Shown: positions 12,761-24,871 of the stretch, one piece after another
Layout of the letters: every line of letters starts with the position of its first letter
Numbering within the stretch: position 1 is the first letter of the stretch
NCBI RefSeq assembly: GCF_031143425.1
Contig: NC_090438.1
Coordinates: 753,203,823-753,267,822 of the forward strand
Source of the DNA: Pleurodeles waltl
Lineage: Eukaryota > Chordata > Amphibia > Caudata > Salamandridae
DNA length: 64,000 nt
Reading direction: 5' to 3'
The notes under the pieces: generated by a model
Told to the model about the DNA's origin: nothing
Seen by the model: only the letters and a program-made list of their open reading frames with translations
Databases searched by the model: none
Made by a program: the position numbers and the translations under genes

Positions 12761-12978
12761 TCTTTTGAGTGTTTTAGTAGGTGGGTCATAGGAGTGCAAC
12801 TGATGGACCTAATTTAACACTCTGTGAGATAAAGAATTGCAAATGTTTCAGCCATTTGCTGCAACAGCTCCATTACCATCCCCTGGACTCTACAGTGACA
12901 CGTTGCACGGAAATGGATCCGTGGTCTGCACTGCTGTTTCAGAGATAACCTTTTATCTTTGACCCACCCCACCCCAAG

Positions 12979-13829
12979 TGTAGTGATATATGTGTTTTGA
13001 CCACTGACTTCGTGTTGCGCCACTTTGCACCTAGCTTAGCTGTCCACCGTCACATTAGTGGTCACCAGTTATAGACTCCATTTTTTATTCAGCTTAACCT
13101 TAGCTTCATTGTCACGTTAAAAGCTGCCAGTGATTTTCCACGTTGTACGGTGTGCATTCTGTCTTGTTTTCGTACTTTTTCCCACCAAGGGCTTTGGTTG
13201 ATAAGAATGTACTCAGACAGCAGGGAACGGCCTTATTTTGGGTTGGCACCTTGTGATTGTGGCCACATCCCGATGTGTTATTTTCAAAGCTAGCCGAAAG
13301 CAATCAGCATTTTCTGAATAACTAAACTTCTGCAGGGAGAGGGAAGTATGGAATTTTCCTCTCTTGTTTGTTTAAAGTATAAGAAGCCGAGACCAGACGT
13401 ACTGGGGACAGCACAGATCTCAGACGCATCCAGGACACTGGAGTGTCATCCTTCCTGTGAGGATAATTGATCTCCCTCTCCTCAATCAATTCTGGGTTTT
13501 GGCGATTTGATGCTGATAGGAGAGAGATGAAGGAGTTTTGCCCTTGCCTCATGCTGATGCATACTTTTTAATTCATTATTTGCTTTGCATTATAATATAG
13601 ATACATATATTTGCTGTGTATATTGCAGTGGAGAATCATTCATGTATGGTTTTATTTCATTGCTGTGACCATTTTTAAATGTGTGCTTCCTACATGCTAA
13701 TTTCCGTTTAGTACTTGCGTAGTGAAATAATAAATGTCTTCTTTGGACTAAGAAGTGCATTCCGGAGCATTTTGTCAGTGCATGGGTGTTTCTGCTCGGT
13801 CATTAGTGAGAAGCAAAACATTTTGGCGT
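12979..13829 (+). repeat. 5' LTR of the endogenous retrovirus
   Basis: It starts TGTAGTGATATATGTG and aligns with 16135-16627 over TTTGACCACTGACTT, ACATTAGTGGTCACCAGTTA, AACTTCTGCAGGGAGAGGGA, GAGAGATGAAGGAGTTTTGC and GTGGAGAATCATT. About 210 bp (roughly 13092-13300) are absent from the 3' LTR. The far end is set before TTTTGGCGTAGAACGGAC, which sits where a primer-binding site would start; that edge is uncertain. AATAAATG at 13728 may be the polyadenylation signal. Confidence 0.72.
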
Positions 13830-14409
13830 AGAACGGACAGTCTAAAAGAGAGGTTGGAGGTTGAAAGTGAATGATTTAAAAGTGAAAATATGTTTTTATT
13901 CAGAGAGTTAAAGGAAGCATCGCAAACCATGTCTGAAAATGCATGTGAAATTAAAATGCCTTATGATGTCTTCACAAATGTGGTTTCTTGTTTATCAGGA
14001 CTTTCTAAATTTTAGGATGGGTGCTTGGATAAAACAAAATTATTGAATGTTTTCACATGTTTAGAAAAGGTGCTTTTTGAATGGAATGGTGTCCCCTTTG
14101 TTCTTGACAGGAGGGGTTGGATACCTTTGTCTGCTGATAAAAATATGCATGAAAGATGTAAACAGATTATGAAAATCAGAAATTACAGTAACAGTTAAAA
14201 CAGAAAATACTGTAATTATGCACAAGTTATTCCAAGGTAAGGCTGAAATCTACCAGGCCGTCACAAGGCCAGCTGATTTTTCACATTCCAGTAATGAGGA
14301 GGTTAAAAAAGGTGGGGGCCAATGTGAGCTAGATGAGCAGAACGTAGTTCGGGCACAGCCAATATTTAGATGAAAAATAAAGAGTAGCCCACAGTTTTTG
14401 GCAGGAGTT

Positions 14410-14960
14410 GAAATGCATTCTTTAAAAGGTTACACCCAGCAAGAAGTTAAGGATGTTAACCATATATTCAGAGAGCTTTTGCAGAGTAAAATGTGGATAA
14501 TCAATTCAGAGAAGACATAGGGACTATAGCAAAATGTGAAGTTCCTAGGAATTTAGTGGAATCCAGGACATGGAGAGATGTTGTTACAGGTAAAACAAAC
14601 GATTTTGGAGTTTGCTACTTCTCGCACTAAGCAAGAGACACAGCGTTTCATGAGATTGTTTGATTTTTGGAGACAGCATGACCCTTACCTGAGTGAAATC
14701 TTAACCCTTTGGTACAGAGTGACAAGAAAAAAACGTGTTTTTTATGGGGTGAAGAGCAGCAGTATGCTTTTGATTTGGAAAATGAAATAATTCAATAGGC
14801 TTTAGACTTGCAGGAAGGAGACATTGTGTTGCATGTAACTATCATGGACAATATGTAGATAGGAGCAGGTGGCAGAAGCGGAGAACAGGAGTGCCCCAGG
14901 GGTTTTGGACTAAAAAATTATCTGATGGGACTTTGAAAAAACTGGAGTGAGCCTTTAACT
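14410..14960 (+). pseudogene. Retroviral pol fragment: end of RT, start of RNase H
   Basis: Fragments read YTQQEVKDVNHIFRELLQ and VKFLGI, then from 14578 FATSRTKQETQRFMRLFDFW and LWYRVTRKKRVF. This is the RT connection region of retroviral pol (the VKFLGI, TKKE-QRL-G-FGFWR and PLY-VTRK blocks). Later come QYAFDLENEIIQ (14765-14795) and QGFWTKKLSDGTLKKLE (about 14900-14950), resembling the RNase H start and the GFWSK block. Several stops interrupt the frame. The catalytic YxDD core of RT should lie upstream and is not recognisable. The product would have been a polymerase. This copy is non-functional. Confidence 0.72.
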
Positions 14961-15352
14961 AAAGCCCTCCAGATTCTGAATAACAGACCATTACAAAATG
15001 TTGAAACTCTCCTGATACAACCACATGTCGCCACCAATACCATTGTGTACTGGGAAATAAAACCTGGAACTTCAGCTCCTTACAGAGTTACACCAGAATC
15101 TGCAAGTCTTGACCTACATGATTACAAAATTGCCCAATTTGTCGTAAGTCCAGTGTATGGAGGATTGGTGAGGAAGGGGACTGCCTCAAACCTTTTGACA
15201 GTGCAAGGAAAAGGAGGTTTTGGTTCAACTGACAAAAACCCTGGTGCTAAGGTGTGGATGGAATCACCAAATGGCCGTCTAGAAGCTGCAGAAATTATAG
15301 CCAAGGGCCCTAATAATGTTCTGCTGCTCATAAAACAAGGAAAGGAAAAATA
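14950..15352 (+). pseudogene. Retroviral integrase C-terminal region
   Basis: The frame reads EPLTKALQILNNRPLQNVE, the end of a retroviral integrase core (AL-LNNRP), and is open from 15045 to 15353. It has VWMESPNGRLEAAEIIAKGP and VLLLIKQGKEK, a likely C-terminal integrase segment. In between, PGTSAPYRVTPESASLDLHD faintly resembles the start of a dUTPase, a domain present in ERV-L-like elements; I regard that as weak. The integrase catalytic core is missing, so a deletion joins RNase H directly to the end of integrase at about 14950. Confidence 0.6.
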
Positions 15353-15363
15353 GCCCATTTCAG

Positions 15364-15726
15364 ATGACAAATGTTATTTGCAAGAAAAATCATACTTGTT
15401 TCTTTTACAGATCATACTATGACTTGCCTCTTACCATGAGTGTGCTGTGTGGTCTCCCTTTGGGCGTGTGGGGTCGGGGGAGGGACAGCACCCCCAACCT
15501 GAACCTGATTGATCAACCACGTTGTGCAACACCCCTGCTGCTTTTGAAGTGCAAAAACATGGATCCATTTGGCGCTAAATGTGCTTCGCAGGTCAAAGTT
15601 CTGCATGGGAACAATGCAGAGTACCATGGATGTCCTGTCAGCCTGTTTGATTGCAATTCTAATGGAACTAACCACATGGCTTATTATCACCTGATGACTG
15701 CTACCAGTCACATTAAGAATGTTTAA
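15364..15726 (+). other. Unassigned open frame in the ERV interior
   Basis: The 120-codon open frame contains six cysteines, a hydrophobic start and an NGT sequon. It sits where env or its remnant would lie, between pol and the 3' LTR. I recognise no Env motif (no furin site, no transmembrane segment). It may be a chance frame in degraded sequence. Confidence 0.25.
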
Positions 15727-16134
15727 GTTACCAGTTGGCTGACTATTCTCGTATGGGAAACTCACTTTTACTTACATTCCAGCAAACATTACAGGTGGAC
15801 TGTGTACTTTTACATGATTAGGGCTCATGATGTTTCCATCTAACACTATACCAACTTGTTATCCTAGAGGCACTATTCAATCAATTATTATCCCAATTAG
15901 AATATATAAGCTTCAGTCTTTTTATTGTAGTTGTGCCTGGTTTAACTGTTTATAAGATCAATACGTTAATCCCACTTCCATTGCTTTATAGTGATTGCTT
16001 TTGTCATTTCATTATGTTGCTGTGTACAATGTACACCTGATTTGCTTGTAATTGTTTTATTTATTTTTTATTTTAAAAGAGAGAAGTTGATTTTAAACCT
16101 GCAGGCTACACAAGTCATTGGTCAAAGGGGGGAA

Positions 16135-16627
16135 TGTAGTGATATGTGTGTTTTGACCACTGACTTTGTGTTGCACCACTTTGCACATGGCTTAGCTGTC
16201 CACTTTTACATTAGTGGTCACCAGTTACAGACTCCGTTTTGTATTCAGCAATCAGCATTTTTTGAATAACTAAACTTCTGCAGGGAGAGGGAGGTCTGGA
16301 ATTTTCCTCTCTTGTTTGTTTAAAGTAGCCAGGCATAGACCAGATGGACCGGGGACAGAGCAGATCTCAGGCGCATCCAGGACGCTGAAGTGTGCCATCC
16401 TTCCTGTGAGGATAATTGATCTCTCTCTACTCAATCGATTCTGGGATCTGGTGATTTGATGCTAATAGGAGAGAGATGAAGGAGTTTTGCCCTTGCCTCA
16501 TGGTGATGCATTCTTTTTAATTCATTATTTGCTTTGCGTTATAATATGGATACGTATATTTGCTGTTTATATTGCAGTGGAGAATCATTTGTGTATGTTT
16601 TCATTTCATTGCTGTGACCATTTTTAA
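16135..16627 (+). repeat. 3' LTR of the endogenous retrovirus, truncated
   Basis: It begins TGTAGTGATATGTGTG directly after the polypurine tract at 16123-16134. It is collinear with the 5' LTR but lacks about 210 bp after ATTCAG and ends near GACCATTTTTAA, about 150 bp short of the 5' copy's far end. The remaining sequence differs from the 5' LTR at many positions, so the insertion is old. Confidence 0.75.
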
Positions 16628-19600
16628 CACACTGCTCTATCTGTTATAATTTGATTGTCCTAGACTGTGCCAAAAGGGTACCCTAAATGTTAGCTATGTG
16701 TAAACAAAAATAGGCACTCTAACTACCTTTTATACTTTGCCAGTGCCATTTAAGAATATTAAACAAAAAGCACTGCATAAAACCAGTGCTTCTTCCTGTA
16801 AACAATTGCAGTGTACATTTGGTGTAAGAACTTGCCACCCAGGCTTCAAAATGCCAGTGGTTCACTGCCACTTCCTCATTTTGGTACAAGCTGACTGATT
16901 TGGAAATGCTGGTGGAGCTGTGGCATATTCTCTGACATAGTAAACTAGCACTTGTGACAGCTTTGTCCACGGCCCAACTGGCCTCTGAGGCATTGCAACA
17001 TTTCTGAGAAATCTAATGTTTTTCATGAAGACCATCAATCGTCTACTTGGGAGGAGATGTAGTCTACTGTAAAGAAAGTCTAAGATGTAGTCTTAGTAAC
17101 TGTCGACTTGGGTATCCTGGGTTATAACGCTGCCCTCACCCCATTTCCACATATTGTGTGATTTTGACAATATCCCTCATGTTCCTTGTGCCTCGGTCCC
17201 TCTGCTACTATGTGCTGCAAAATGAGTTTAATGTCAGTATTAGGTACTTATACAAACTGGCAATTCATTTTTAGATCTCACCTACAGACCAATTTTAGCT
17301 GCCTGTTGTCCACACCTATTGTTTTCAATTTAAGTATAAAAGGCTTTGGCTCAGCTCCTTACTGATGAGTGAATGGCTTTATTAACTATAAGCTTTTCCT
17401 GCTCCTCAGTCAGTGGGTTTCCTCTCTATTCAGATGTATGTTTTGCAAAGAAACATTTCAGTCTTAACGGTGTTTTAATTGGTTGAGTGTTATCATTCCT
17501 CTACTAACCTTGCTTGCATTCAGGTAACTACTTTTTACTTTTTCTGCAAACACTCCAGCAGAGTGCATGTGTTTTCTTCCTCTCTCGCTCTTGAGCTTCT
17601 TTTCTCTTCAAATTTCTTCCACACACTTTCGCTGTCCGTGTTGCTTCCCTCCATCTCAACTCTCCCCGATTATACTAGTTTTTGTTCTCTCTTTTCATCC
17701 CCTCCATGCTATACACTAGGGGCAGCTCTCCGCAATGGCAGAGGAGCGTCGCCTCACTGGCTAGGAGCCAGGAGCAGAAAAATGAAACAATACTTGAATT
17801 AGATTTTTCTGCTGCTGGCTCAGCCAGCATGTGATGGGGGGGCTCGGGAGGTTGGACAGGGGATGAGGAATTATATGCACTAAGACAGCCGTTCAAACAC
17901 ACATGTGCACTTAGGTTTCTTCTAAAAAAAACTGCACTGACCCTAGGGTTGTGTCTGAGCAGCAGTCACTGCAACTCATTCCAATCATGATGCTGCTTTC
18001 ATGCTAGCTTTAGGATGAAAGCAGCACCAGGATTGCTCGGGACCCTGATCTGGTGTCTCAGTGAATGCTCAAGAAGGAGGATGAGTGAGGCGGCAGGAGA
18101 GGACGGCGGTGACAGAGAATGGTAAGTCTTTTTTTAAAAAATTTATTTATTCCTCCCCGGCCCCTTGATATTTGCAGAAGCGTCCGCTGTCATACACCTA
18201 TCCTGCATCCCACCCGCTCACCGGGTACAGTTTCATTTAAATAGGTATATTCTAACATGGATGCACACTGTGTTATATTAACATTATTCACCTATGTAAC
18301 GACGCATGAAAACACACACTTCACGACACATGACCATCTTATTTTTTTTAAAACATTTTTATAAACATTTTCAAGAGAAAAAATTATATCACTATAAAAT
18401 TGCATATTGTTTTTCACCAAAGACTAATAATAGATTGCCTTCCTAAATGTAACCATCTTGGAATGTTTTTAATTTATTAGAAAACCGTTTCCAAGATTGG
18501 CATCACATTTGCATATGCACATGATTACAAAAAAAACATTGATAAGGCCAGTAGCTGCAGTTTAGAGATGAAACATATATTTATAGGCTGTTCATCACTG
18601 TTCAGTGCTTGCATCTAAAATCAAGAGGTGCTGATTACTGGCCACAGAAACATTTGATTAGTGAAATATCAAATATCTTGCAGTGTCCTTTTCAGGAGCG
18701 AGTCATCAGTAAGGATAACCTTGATTAAACACATTACTTTTAGATGAGTTGAATGGATAGTGATACACAGGCAGACAAGTGCAGATGAGTGCTTTGAGTA
18801 GAAAAGAGCCAGGGGTGTTTTGCACCTGTAATACACATGCAGCTTTAAAGAATCAATTAATTGTTTCACAGCAATGACCTACATTCTAAGTCAGCATTTG
18901 TTTTACACCAGCCTAAGCCCGGTTACAAGTGTCTTATCATATTATTTTTTACAATGATGTAGCTCGCTCGACATTTATATTCTCTAGAACTATATGACTA
19001 TTATATATGACTATTTGAATATATGAAGCGTATACGAGTCAGCATAAAATGAGGTAGCTAAAATTTGGTATGGACTTGAATTTTTCTAATGGACACTTCC
19101 AGGGGTTTCCTCAACTTCTGATGATCCTCCAGGCTCCCGGCTGGATATGAAAAACTTCTCTCCAGCAACAACTCTTCAGCCTCACCAGGTGGCGCCATGC
19201 AGGTTCAAGTTACAGTTTCATCCACCCCAGATATGTTGACATTATGGTATATATGGCACCAACTGATTCACAGGTCCAGTTCCTGTTCTTCCACACCGCA
19301 TCAACACAGGTCTAGAGCTCCCTTGATGTTTTACCAACGAAACATCTTGCCAACAGTGACTAGGTCAAACGTATCCATCTAAGGTCTTGGGGGTTCAAAC
19401 CTTGTTGAAGATACTGTAAAAAGATGTCCTTGTTGGGTCAACATCACATAAGCATATGTTATCTTGTATCCCCTTACGAACCCTGTGTCTGTGATTCTTG
19501 TTTTCTGATAATCCCAGGGCCATCGGGGAGTTGTAGAACAAGCTATTTTTGGCTAACGTGTACAAGGACTCTCTTGTTTGGTCCTGCTCCCTTCTTTAAG

Positions 19601-20330
19601 GTAAGTCGTCAATCCAAAAGGATCTTCCGACAAGAAAACATAAAAAACATGATGTGCATGAGGTGTCCTCTTCCTAGAGGAACCAGTCCCTCTCCTAGGA
19701 CCATTTGGAGACTAGATGCCATTCCTCAATGCCAGTCTCTTTATCATCTTCTGGGCAGATTTTAATTAAAAATAAAAATGAACCTGTCATTCCTGACTCC
19801 ATATATGGACCCAACGCAGATCTTGGTCATTTGGCAGGCCATATTGGTCATTGTCATGATGGTCACTGTACACTCCAGGCCACTTCCAAAAGGTGACTCA
19901 TGACTATGAGTTTGCAGACTCCAACAACTTGAATGCCACCTGAGTTTGTACCGCCACAGGTCCCAGCCTTAGCACTGCTCCTGTGGAAGCTTCTCTGTAC
20001 TACAATGCAAACCCTCATGTCTTTAACGCCACTTGTGCCATTGTCCTTGGTGCTGCGTTTGAGGCGATGCAGCACTGCTTCATCCTAGGACCCAGAAATT
20101 CACACAGATAGAGGAGCTTTTCAAATCACATTCTGATGACCTGGAAAAATACACTATAGAGAAAATGGGTGCACAGAGGAGGTGTCGGAGCGAATGCAGA
20201 GCTGAGTGATTCCAGAAGAAACACTTAGCAAGGAGACAAGGCAAGCTAATACCAGGCTACTCAAGGTATCACTGAGGCCACTAAATAACACAGGAAAGGA
20301 GATAAACAAGAACAAGATATGATCAAAGTA
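16628..20330. other. Unassigned DNA
   Basis: No protein domain was recognised on either strand. Open frames are short (up to 113 codons at 19424-19765) and lack motifs. Around 17130-17230 the sequence TTGTGTGATTTTGACAATAT and later TTCCTTGTGCCTCGGT resembles the conserved part of MIR/CORE-type SINEs. That match is faint. Confidence 0.4.
17125..17235 (+). repeat. Possible SINE (CORE/MIR-like) fossil
   Basis: The order TGTGTGATTTTGACAA, CCTTGTGCCTCGGT, CTGCAAAATGAG parallels the MIR consensus order (TGTGTGACCTTGGGCAA, CCCTGTGCCTCAGT, CTGTAAAATGGG). No tRNA-like A/B boxes are clear. This is a resemblance judged by eye. Confidence 0.3.
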
Positions 20331-21300
20331 AGGGGTGTACTGTTATGTCGACAAGAGGTCCTTTGGTAGTTTAGAGAAAGCCATTTGAACTGACACCAGC
20401 GGATTGCGCTTAACAACAGTCATACAGCAAAGTCATAGTGGGGCCTTTTGTGTAGAGATTGTTGTACTCTGTGCACGGTGGACCGAGGTTGACAACAACA
20501 CTGAAACAGGTAAGACTCCAAAGGACCTTGGCACAACAACATAAGTTTTTCCCTTAACTGATCAGATCAGAGACCAAGCCAGAGATCACACTTTAAACAG
20601 ATATGGACTGCAACAGACCAGAATACAGGACAGACAAGGAAAAAAACAAAACAAGGAATTATGAACAGGGCTTCAGAAATCATTTACAGGAATACAGGGA
20701 TCAAGAGCAGGCTGTACCCAACAGGCTTGGGAGTGATGCCCCATTGGTACAGGGAAACTGGAACTAAGATTCAGAGCAAGGAACTCGAGACTGTACCCAA
20801 CAGGCACTGGAACTAGTAATGCTGTGCTGGTATTTAGAAACTGGAACTAGGATTCAGAGCAAGAAACTTGAGGATGAACCTAACAGGCACTGGAACAAGT
20901 AATGCCCTACAGGAACATGGAAACTGCAACTAGGACTGAGAACAAGGAATTCAAGGATGTATCCAACAGGCACTGGAACAAGTTATACCCTGCTGGTATA
21001 TGGGATAAACACAAAAATTCAGAGCAAGGACAGAACAGAAATTCAGAACAAGGAAATAAAGGGAACTGCTGCCAACTCAGCAAACATGCAGTCAGAAGCC
21101 CAACGGGGAAAACACAGAAAGGATATCTGGCTAGAAACAAAAGGCAGAAAGAAAGATAACACTGAGGAACAAAGAAAACACATAAGCACATTGCTGCTCA
21201 GGACAGTCAAGGGAAAGCAGGAGACTGCAAAAACCATTTACAGGAGATGGGAATCTCCCTCAATATTTCAAGGAGTGAACAGTGCAGTCTACTGAAGAAG
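20331..21300 (+). repeat. Possible gypsy-type 3' LTR with an internal minisatellite
   Basis: AAGTAAGGGGTGTACTGTTA at about 20325-20345 looks like a polypurine tract followed by an LTR start (TGTTATGTC). Downstream lies a repeat-rich region, as seen in some amphibian LTRs. I found no second copy in the window and no pol motif just upstream, so the assignment is tentative. Confidence 0.3.
20700..21050 (+). repeat. Minisatellite, ~83-bp period, about 4 copies
   Basis: CAGGCACTGGAAC(A/T)AGT(A/T)AT recurs at 20801, 20884 and 20967, with a diverged copy at 20722 (spacing 79, 83, 83). Each unit also carries a GGAACTAGGATTCAGAGCAAG-like block, shortened or altered in some copies. Confidence 0.85.
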
Positions 21301-22450
21301 AAAGTGTGAGTTCCCAGCAGCAGCAGTTGAAGCACAAGTTTTAAATGCAGAAGGTAAGCTTAAATTCCTTCTCCCAGCTCACAGTCACACAGGGTGATGG
21401 GAATTCAGAACAGGTGTGAGCAGGCTGCCGCACAGTGCAGGTGAGAGCAGGCAAAGCCCCTCCTCCAGCTCTCTGCATGAAAGAGTGCACAGAGGTTCCA
21501 GGAAGCAATCAGTAGGCAGAACGAAAATCCAGAGTGGAACATGAATCGGGTCTAGTTTTGTAATGACTGGAATTTGAGCAAGGGAGCTCATATGTATAAG
21601 GGGAGAAATAAGACAATGTGGCAAGTACAATATGATTCACCAAAAGTCTCTTTTCCAGCTCTCATGGTAAGGTAAAGCATACAAGTACCATAATACATTA
21701 GAAGATGGTAAGTAAACCCTGGAATGGAGTATGAAGTGGAGCTGATTTCCAAAAGGATTTGAACACTGAAGTTCAGCACAGTTTCCATATTAGTATTCAT
21801 GATGACAGCAGGCTTACAGAAGGTATTCAGGTAGTTCCACCCGATGGCAAGATAGCAGGATCCTGACAGGAAGATTATTTGGATACTGACCACATCGTCT
21901 TTGCATTTAATATAGATGTTGGCTTCTACTTAGACATAAAAAAGCTTTTTCCCTTGAAAAACCTTTAGCAACAGACTTTCTTTATCCTTCAGAAGAACTC
22001 TGCTCTTCCATCTCTGAGGTATAGAAAGCAGCGGAAGGATTGGAATTGCCTTTTCCCCCTTCCAAGACAGATCTTGGAGGCATTTTTGGCTGCCTGGGAG
22101 AACCTCTTTCAGGTCATCAATCCATAAGCAAGTTGTGTGACGCAAAACTTTCTGTCTTCTCATCAGAGAGTTGGGTGGTGCAAGCTTATTCTGCAAAAAT
22201 TAAACCTGAAAGCTTTCCCCATGGATCCTCCAGGCCATGAGTCATAAAAACATGCATCTGTGGGTAGAATTTTTTTGCCTACTTAGCCTGGCTCTACATG
22301 GCAATGCCACATGTTCTTGGCTGATATTGCCATGCCTTGTGGATTTTTACAAACAAATTGGCCATACTGAGGCTTCCTTAGCATATGAAGGAACAGTTCT
22401 CAAATCTGGTCAGTGACTGTTTGAATACCTTCAAGCAGATTTAGAAGCAT
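21301..22450. other. Unassigned DNA
   Basis: The minus-strand frame at 21930-22196 (88 codons, ending VFQGKKLF) faintly resembles a DIRS-type Gag segment, but I cannot support it beyond the lysine-rich tail. Nothing else is recognised. Confidence 0.3.
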
Positions 22451-22451
22451 A

Positions 22452-22680
22452 GCCTGGGTGGTGGAGGGGACAGTGGTGGTTAAAGTAGGGTGATGTTGAT
22501 GGGTAGAGTGGTAATGGTTGGGGTGGTGAATAGGGTGGGGATAGTGGTGTGGTGGTGGTAAGGTGGTGTGGTGTTGGGAGGGTGGTGGTAGGTTAGTTAG
22601 GATGGTGGTGGCACTGTGTTGGTAGCTTGGTGGTATGATGGCTGTGGTAGGTTAGTGGTGGTGGTTGTAGATGGTGTTTA
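22452..22680 (+). repeat. GGT/GTG-rich simple repeat
   Basis: About 230 bp built of irregular GGTGGT, GTGGTG and AGGGTGG units with almost no C on this strand. Runs of GG and GGG are frequent. Likely a degraded microsatellite. Confidence 0.85.
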
Positions 22681-24717
22681 CATTGGGTGTGCCTGCATTT
22701 ATCTGAGCTGGGTGTGTGAGAGAGATTGTTTAGTCGTTTATGATCCCCTATAGCCCCCAACAAATATAACCCCAGCAATATTTTACCAAATGCCTACACT
22801 AAATATCGATTTAAACAGGCAATAGGAAATAATGAAAAAGGCAGCATAAGGGACTGGATAATTCGCAGATGACATAATTCCCTTGTACCGAACGATGAGA
22901 CATGAAGCACTATGAGGCCCTATTAATGATACATTTGCCATGCAGAAGAATAAATAATATAAACATTACTTATACTGAGATAGATATGTGTAACTGCTCT
23001 TCCTCCTAAACATATTGTGCCACCAGAAACAGGATTCTGCTCTTTATCCAGCTCAATGACACCAGGGAGCTTTTATGTCATACCATATTTTCCTCACCAA
23101 CCCAACCCCCAGCATGCATCAGCCTCCATACAGGGTTCATCAGCAGCATCTTGCATTGCAGGGCTTCCAATCTCACTTGTATCATGTCAATGGTTAACAC
23201 CACATTTGCAGAGACAAAGTGCTGCTTGATAAAAAGGCGGTTCTGTCTCAAAGGTTCACACATTTTATGTCTCCAGTTGGCAGCTACGGGCGGGGTTGCA
23301 TGAATGTCTTGGAGGTTGTGAGGTTGAACCTACTAGTTAGAAGATGGTGAGGCATTTGGATACATTTGAGTTATCACAGGTGCCTTGGGGCTCATAGTCA
23401 CTGTAAATATTTCTCTTCTCTCTGGCACTAAAATTGACAAAGTTAAATTATGTGCAAGCTTGGCTGCCATAAACCACACATTACATGCTTTTTTTGGGTA
23501 TTCAGATGAAATGGATTTGGTCGGGTCATCTCCATGACTTTTCCCTCTGCCCCTTTTCATACCACACAAAGAGAGACGCTAGGCTGGAAGGGTGCAAGCA
23601 ACAGTGAGGAGTACAATGGGATATGGGTGGGGGAGGGACTACTTGCTAATACTTATTTCTGCTGCAACTAAAAAATGTAAAAAGTACCTCTGAAACCCCT
23701 TCAGCACTGAAAAGACACTGGGTGCCGCAAGGAAGCAGTACTTGGCCCATATTCCAGGGGAGGGACAAACACACAAAGAGGTATTGAAGGAAGAATGCGC
23801 TGACCCAAGAGAAGCAAGGAAATAAGAGTGACAAAGAAGCCAACCAATGGTAAGCACCTTCTAAGTAAACAAAGTGTCTTGCAACAGCACATGAAGTGTC
23901 TGACAAGACATACAAAGGGACCTGGCAATGTTTGAAGATCGGGAACAGTGAGCAGTTTGCCGCTCATGCCGGATTGGATAAAGGGCCAGGCCAAAATCCA
24001 TTCTCTGTTGCCAGCACTAACTGCACTCAGCCTTTTGCCATGTGCAGCACTGTTTGGTTGCAACCAGTGAGCTGGATGCAGAGCCTTGCCAAAGGCCCAT
24101 GGGGCCAACTCCTGCTGTGCACATTCTTTGGCTATGTGAAGTCGGGGTAGGTCCCAAAGGCCACGGCCAGTGAGTGTTGGCCTCTAACAGACAGTAGGGC
24201 ACAGGATCTAGTTGCCAGGCCTTCAGGCTACCCTCGGCTGCGCATGAGGTTGGCCTCCCACAAAGGGTTGGGAACAAGGCCTGGCAAAAGTCAAGGCCCA
24301 GCATCCAACTCACACTGCAAGGCCAAAGTCCTTGCACATCAAAGGTTGTCCATCCATGGAGTGGTAAAGTATACTTTCATAGAAGTTGGATGTAGCATAT
24401 CATCAATAAGCAGCAGAAATCCACTCAAAAGAAACTACTGTGAAAGTGGAATCGTGGTTGGGATTAGTTATAGAACCTTAAAAAAAAATTTTTTTAACTC
24501 ATAAATTCATTTAAGCACCATAGTTAAAGTCAAGTTATGGTTACAAAACAAAACGTAAAAACCAGTGAAATATGCCAATTATTGTTAGCTCCGCAATCCA
24601 TAACCTGCACAGCAAATACAGTTCTTATGACCTTACAATATATATGCCACTAACTAACAATACATAACACAACACTGTCAATAAATAACACATACTAAAC
24701 CAATAAATATTACTTTT
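22681..24717. other. Unassigned DNA
   Basis: Open frames up to 135 codons occur on the minus strand (23701-24108) in several overlapping frames, rich in Leu, Cys and Trp, without motifs. Overlap in multiple frames argues for composition rather than coding. Confidence 0.4.
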
Positions 24718-24871
24718 GCCTGATTTGGAGTTTAGTGGACAGGTTACTCCAGCGCAAATGTGACAGATATCTCATCCACATTTTTACAAGTACATTATAT
24801 CATGACACTTAAAATAAAGCAGACAGGATATCTGTCACATTTGTGACTGGAGTAAACTCTAAATCATGCCC
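24718..24871. mobile_element. Palindromic MITE
   Basis: The left arm (TGATTTGGAGTTTAG, then GGTTACTCCAGCGCAAATGTG and ACAGATATC) is the inverted copy of the right arm (GATATCTGTCACATTTGTGAC, then TGGAGTAAACTCTAAATCATG). The arms meet around a ~55-bp AT-rich centre (24772-24826). The left arm has about 12 extra bases (GTGGACAGGTTA) relative to the right. No coding capacity. This is the architecture of a non-autonomous DNA element. The DNA transposon family is not established. Confidence 0.78.

Larger units (their letters stand above)
12979..16627 (+). mobile_element. Endogenous retrovirus, internally deleted
   Basis: Two direct repeats starting TGTAGTGATAT bound a 2.3-kb interior with retroviral pol fragments. 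The right LTR is preceded by a classic polypurine tract (CAAAGGGGGGAA, 16123-16134). The interior is far shorter than a complete provirus (usually 6-8 kb), so gag, much of pol and any env have been deleted or have decayed beyond recognition. The RT fragment most resembles class III (ERV-L-like) pol; that assignment is from memory of family motifs and is tentative. Confidence 0.8.

Noticed and set aside
21930..22196. Possible DIRS Gag segment on the minus strand
   Set aside because: Only the lysine-rich end is suggestive, with no second motif.
23646..24337. Overlapping minus-strand frames of 89-135 codons
   Set aside because: Three overlapping frames, no motif, no splice-site logic.
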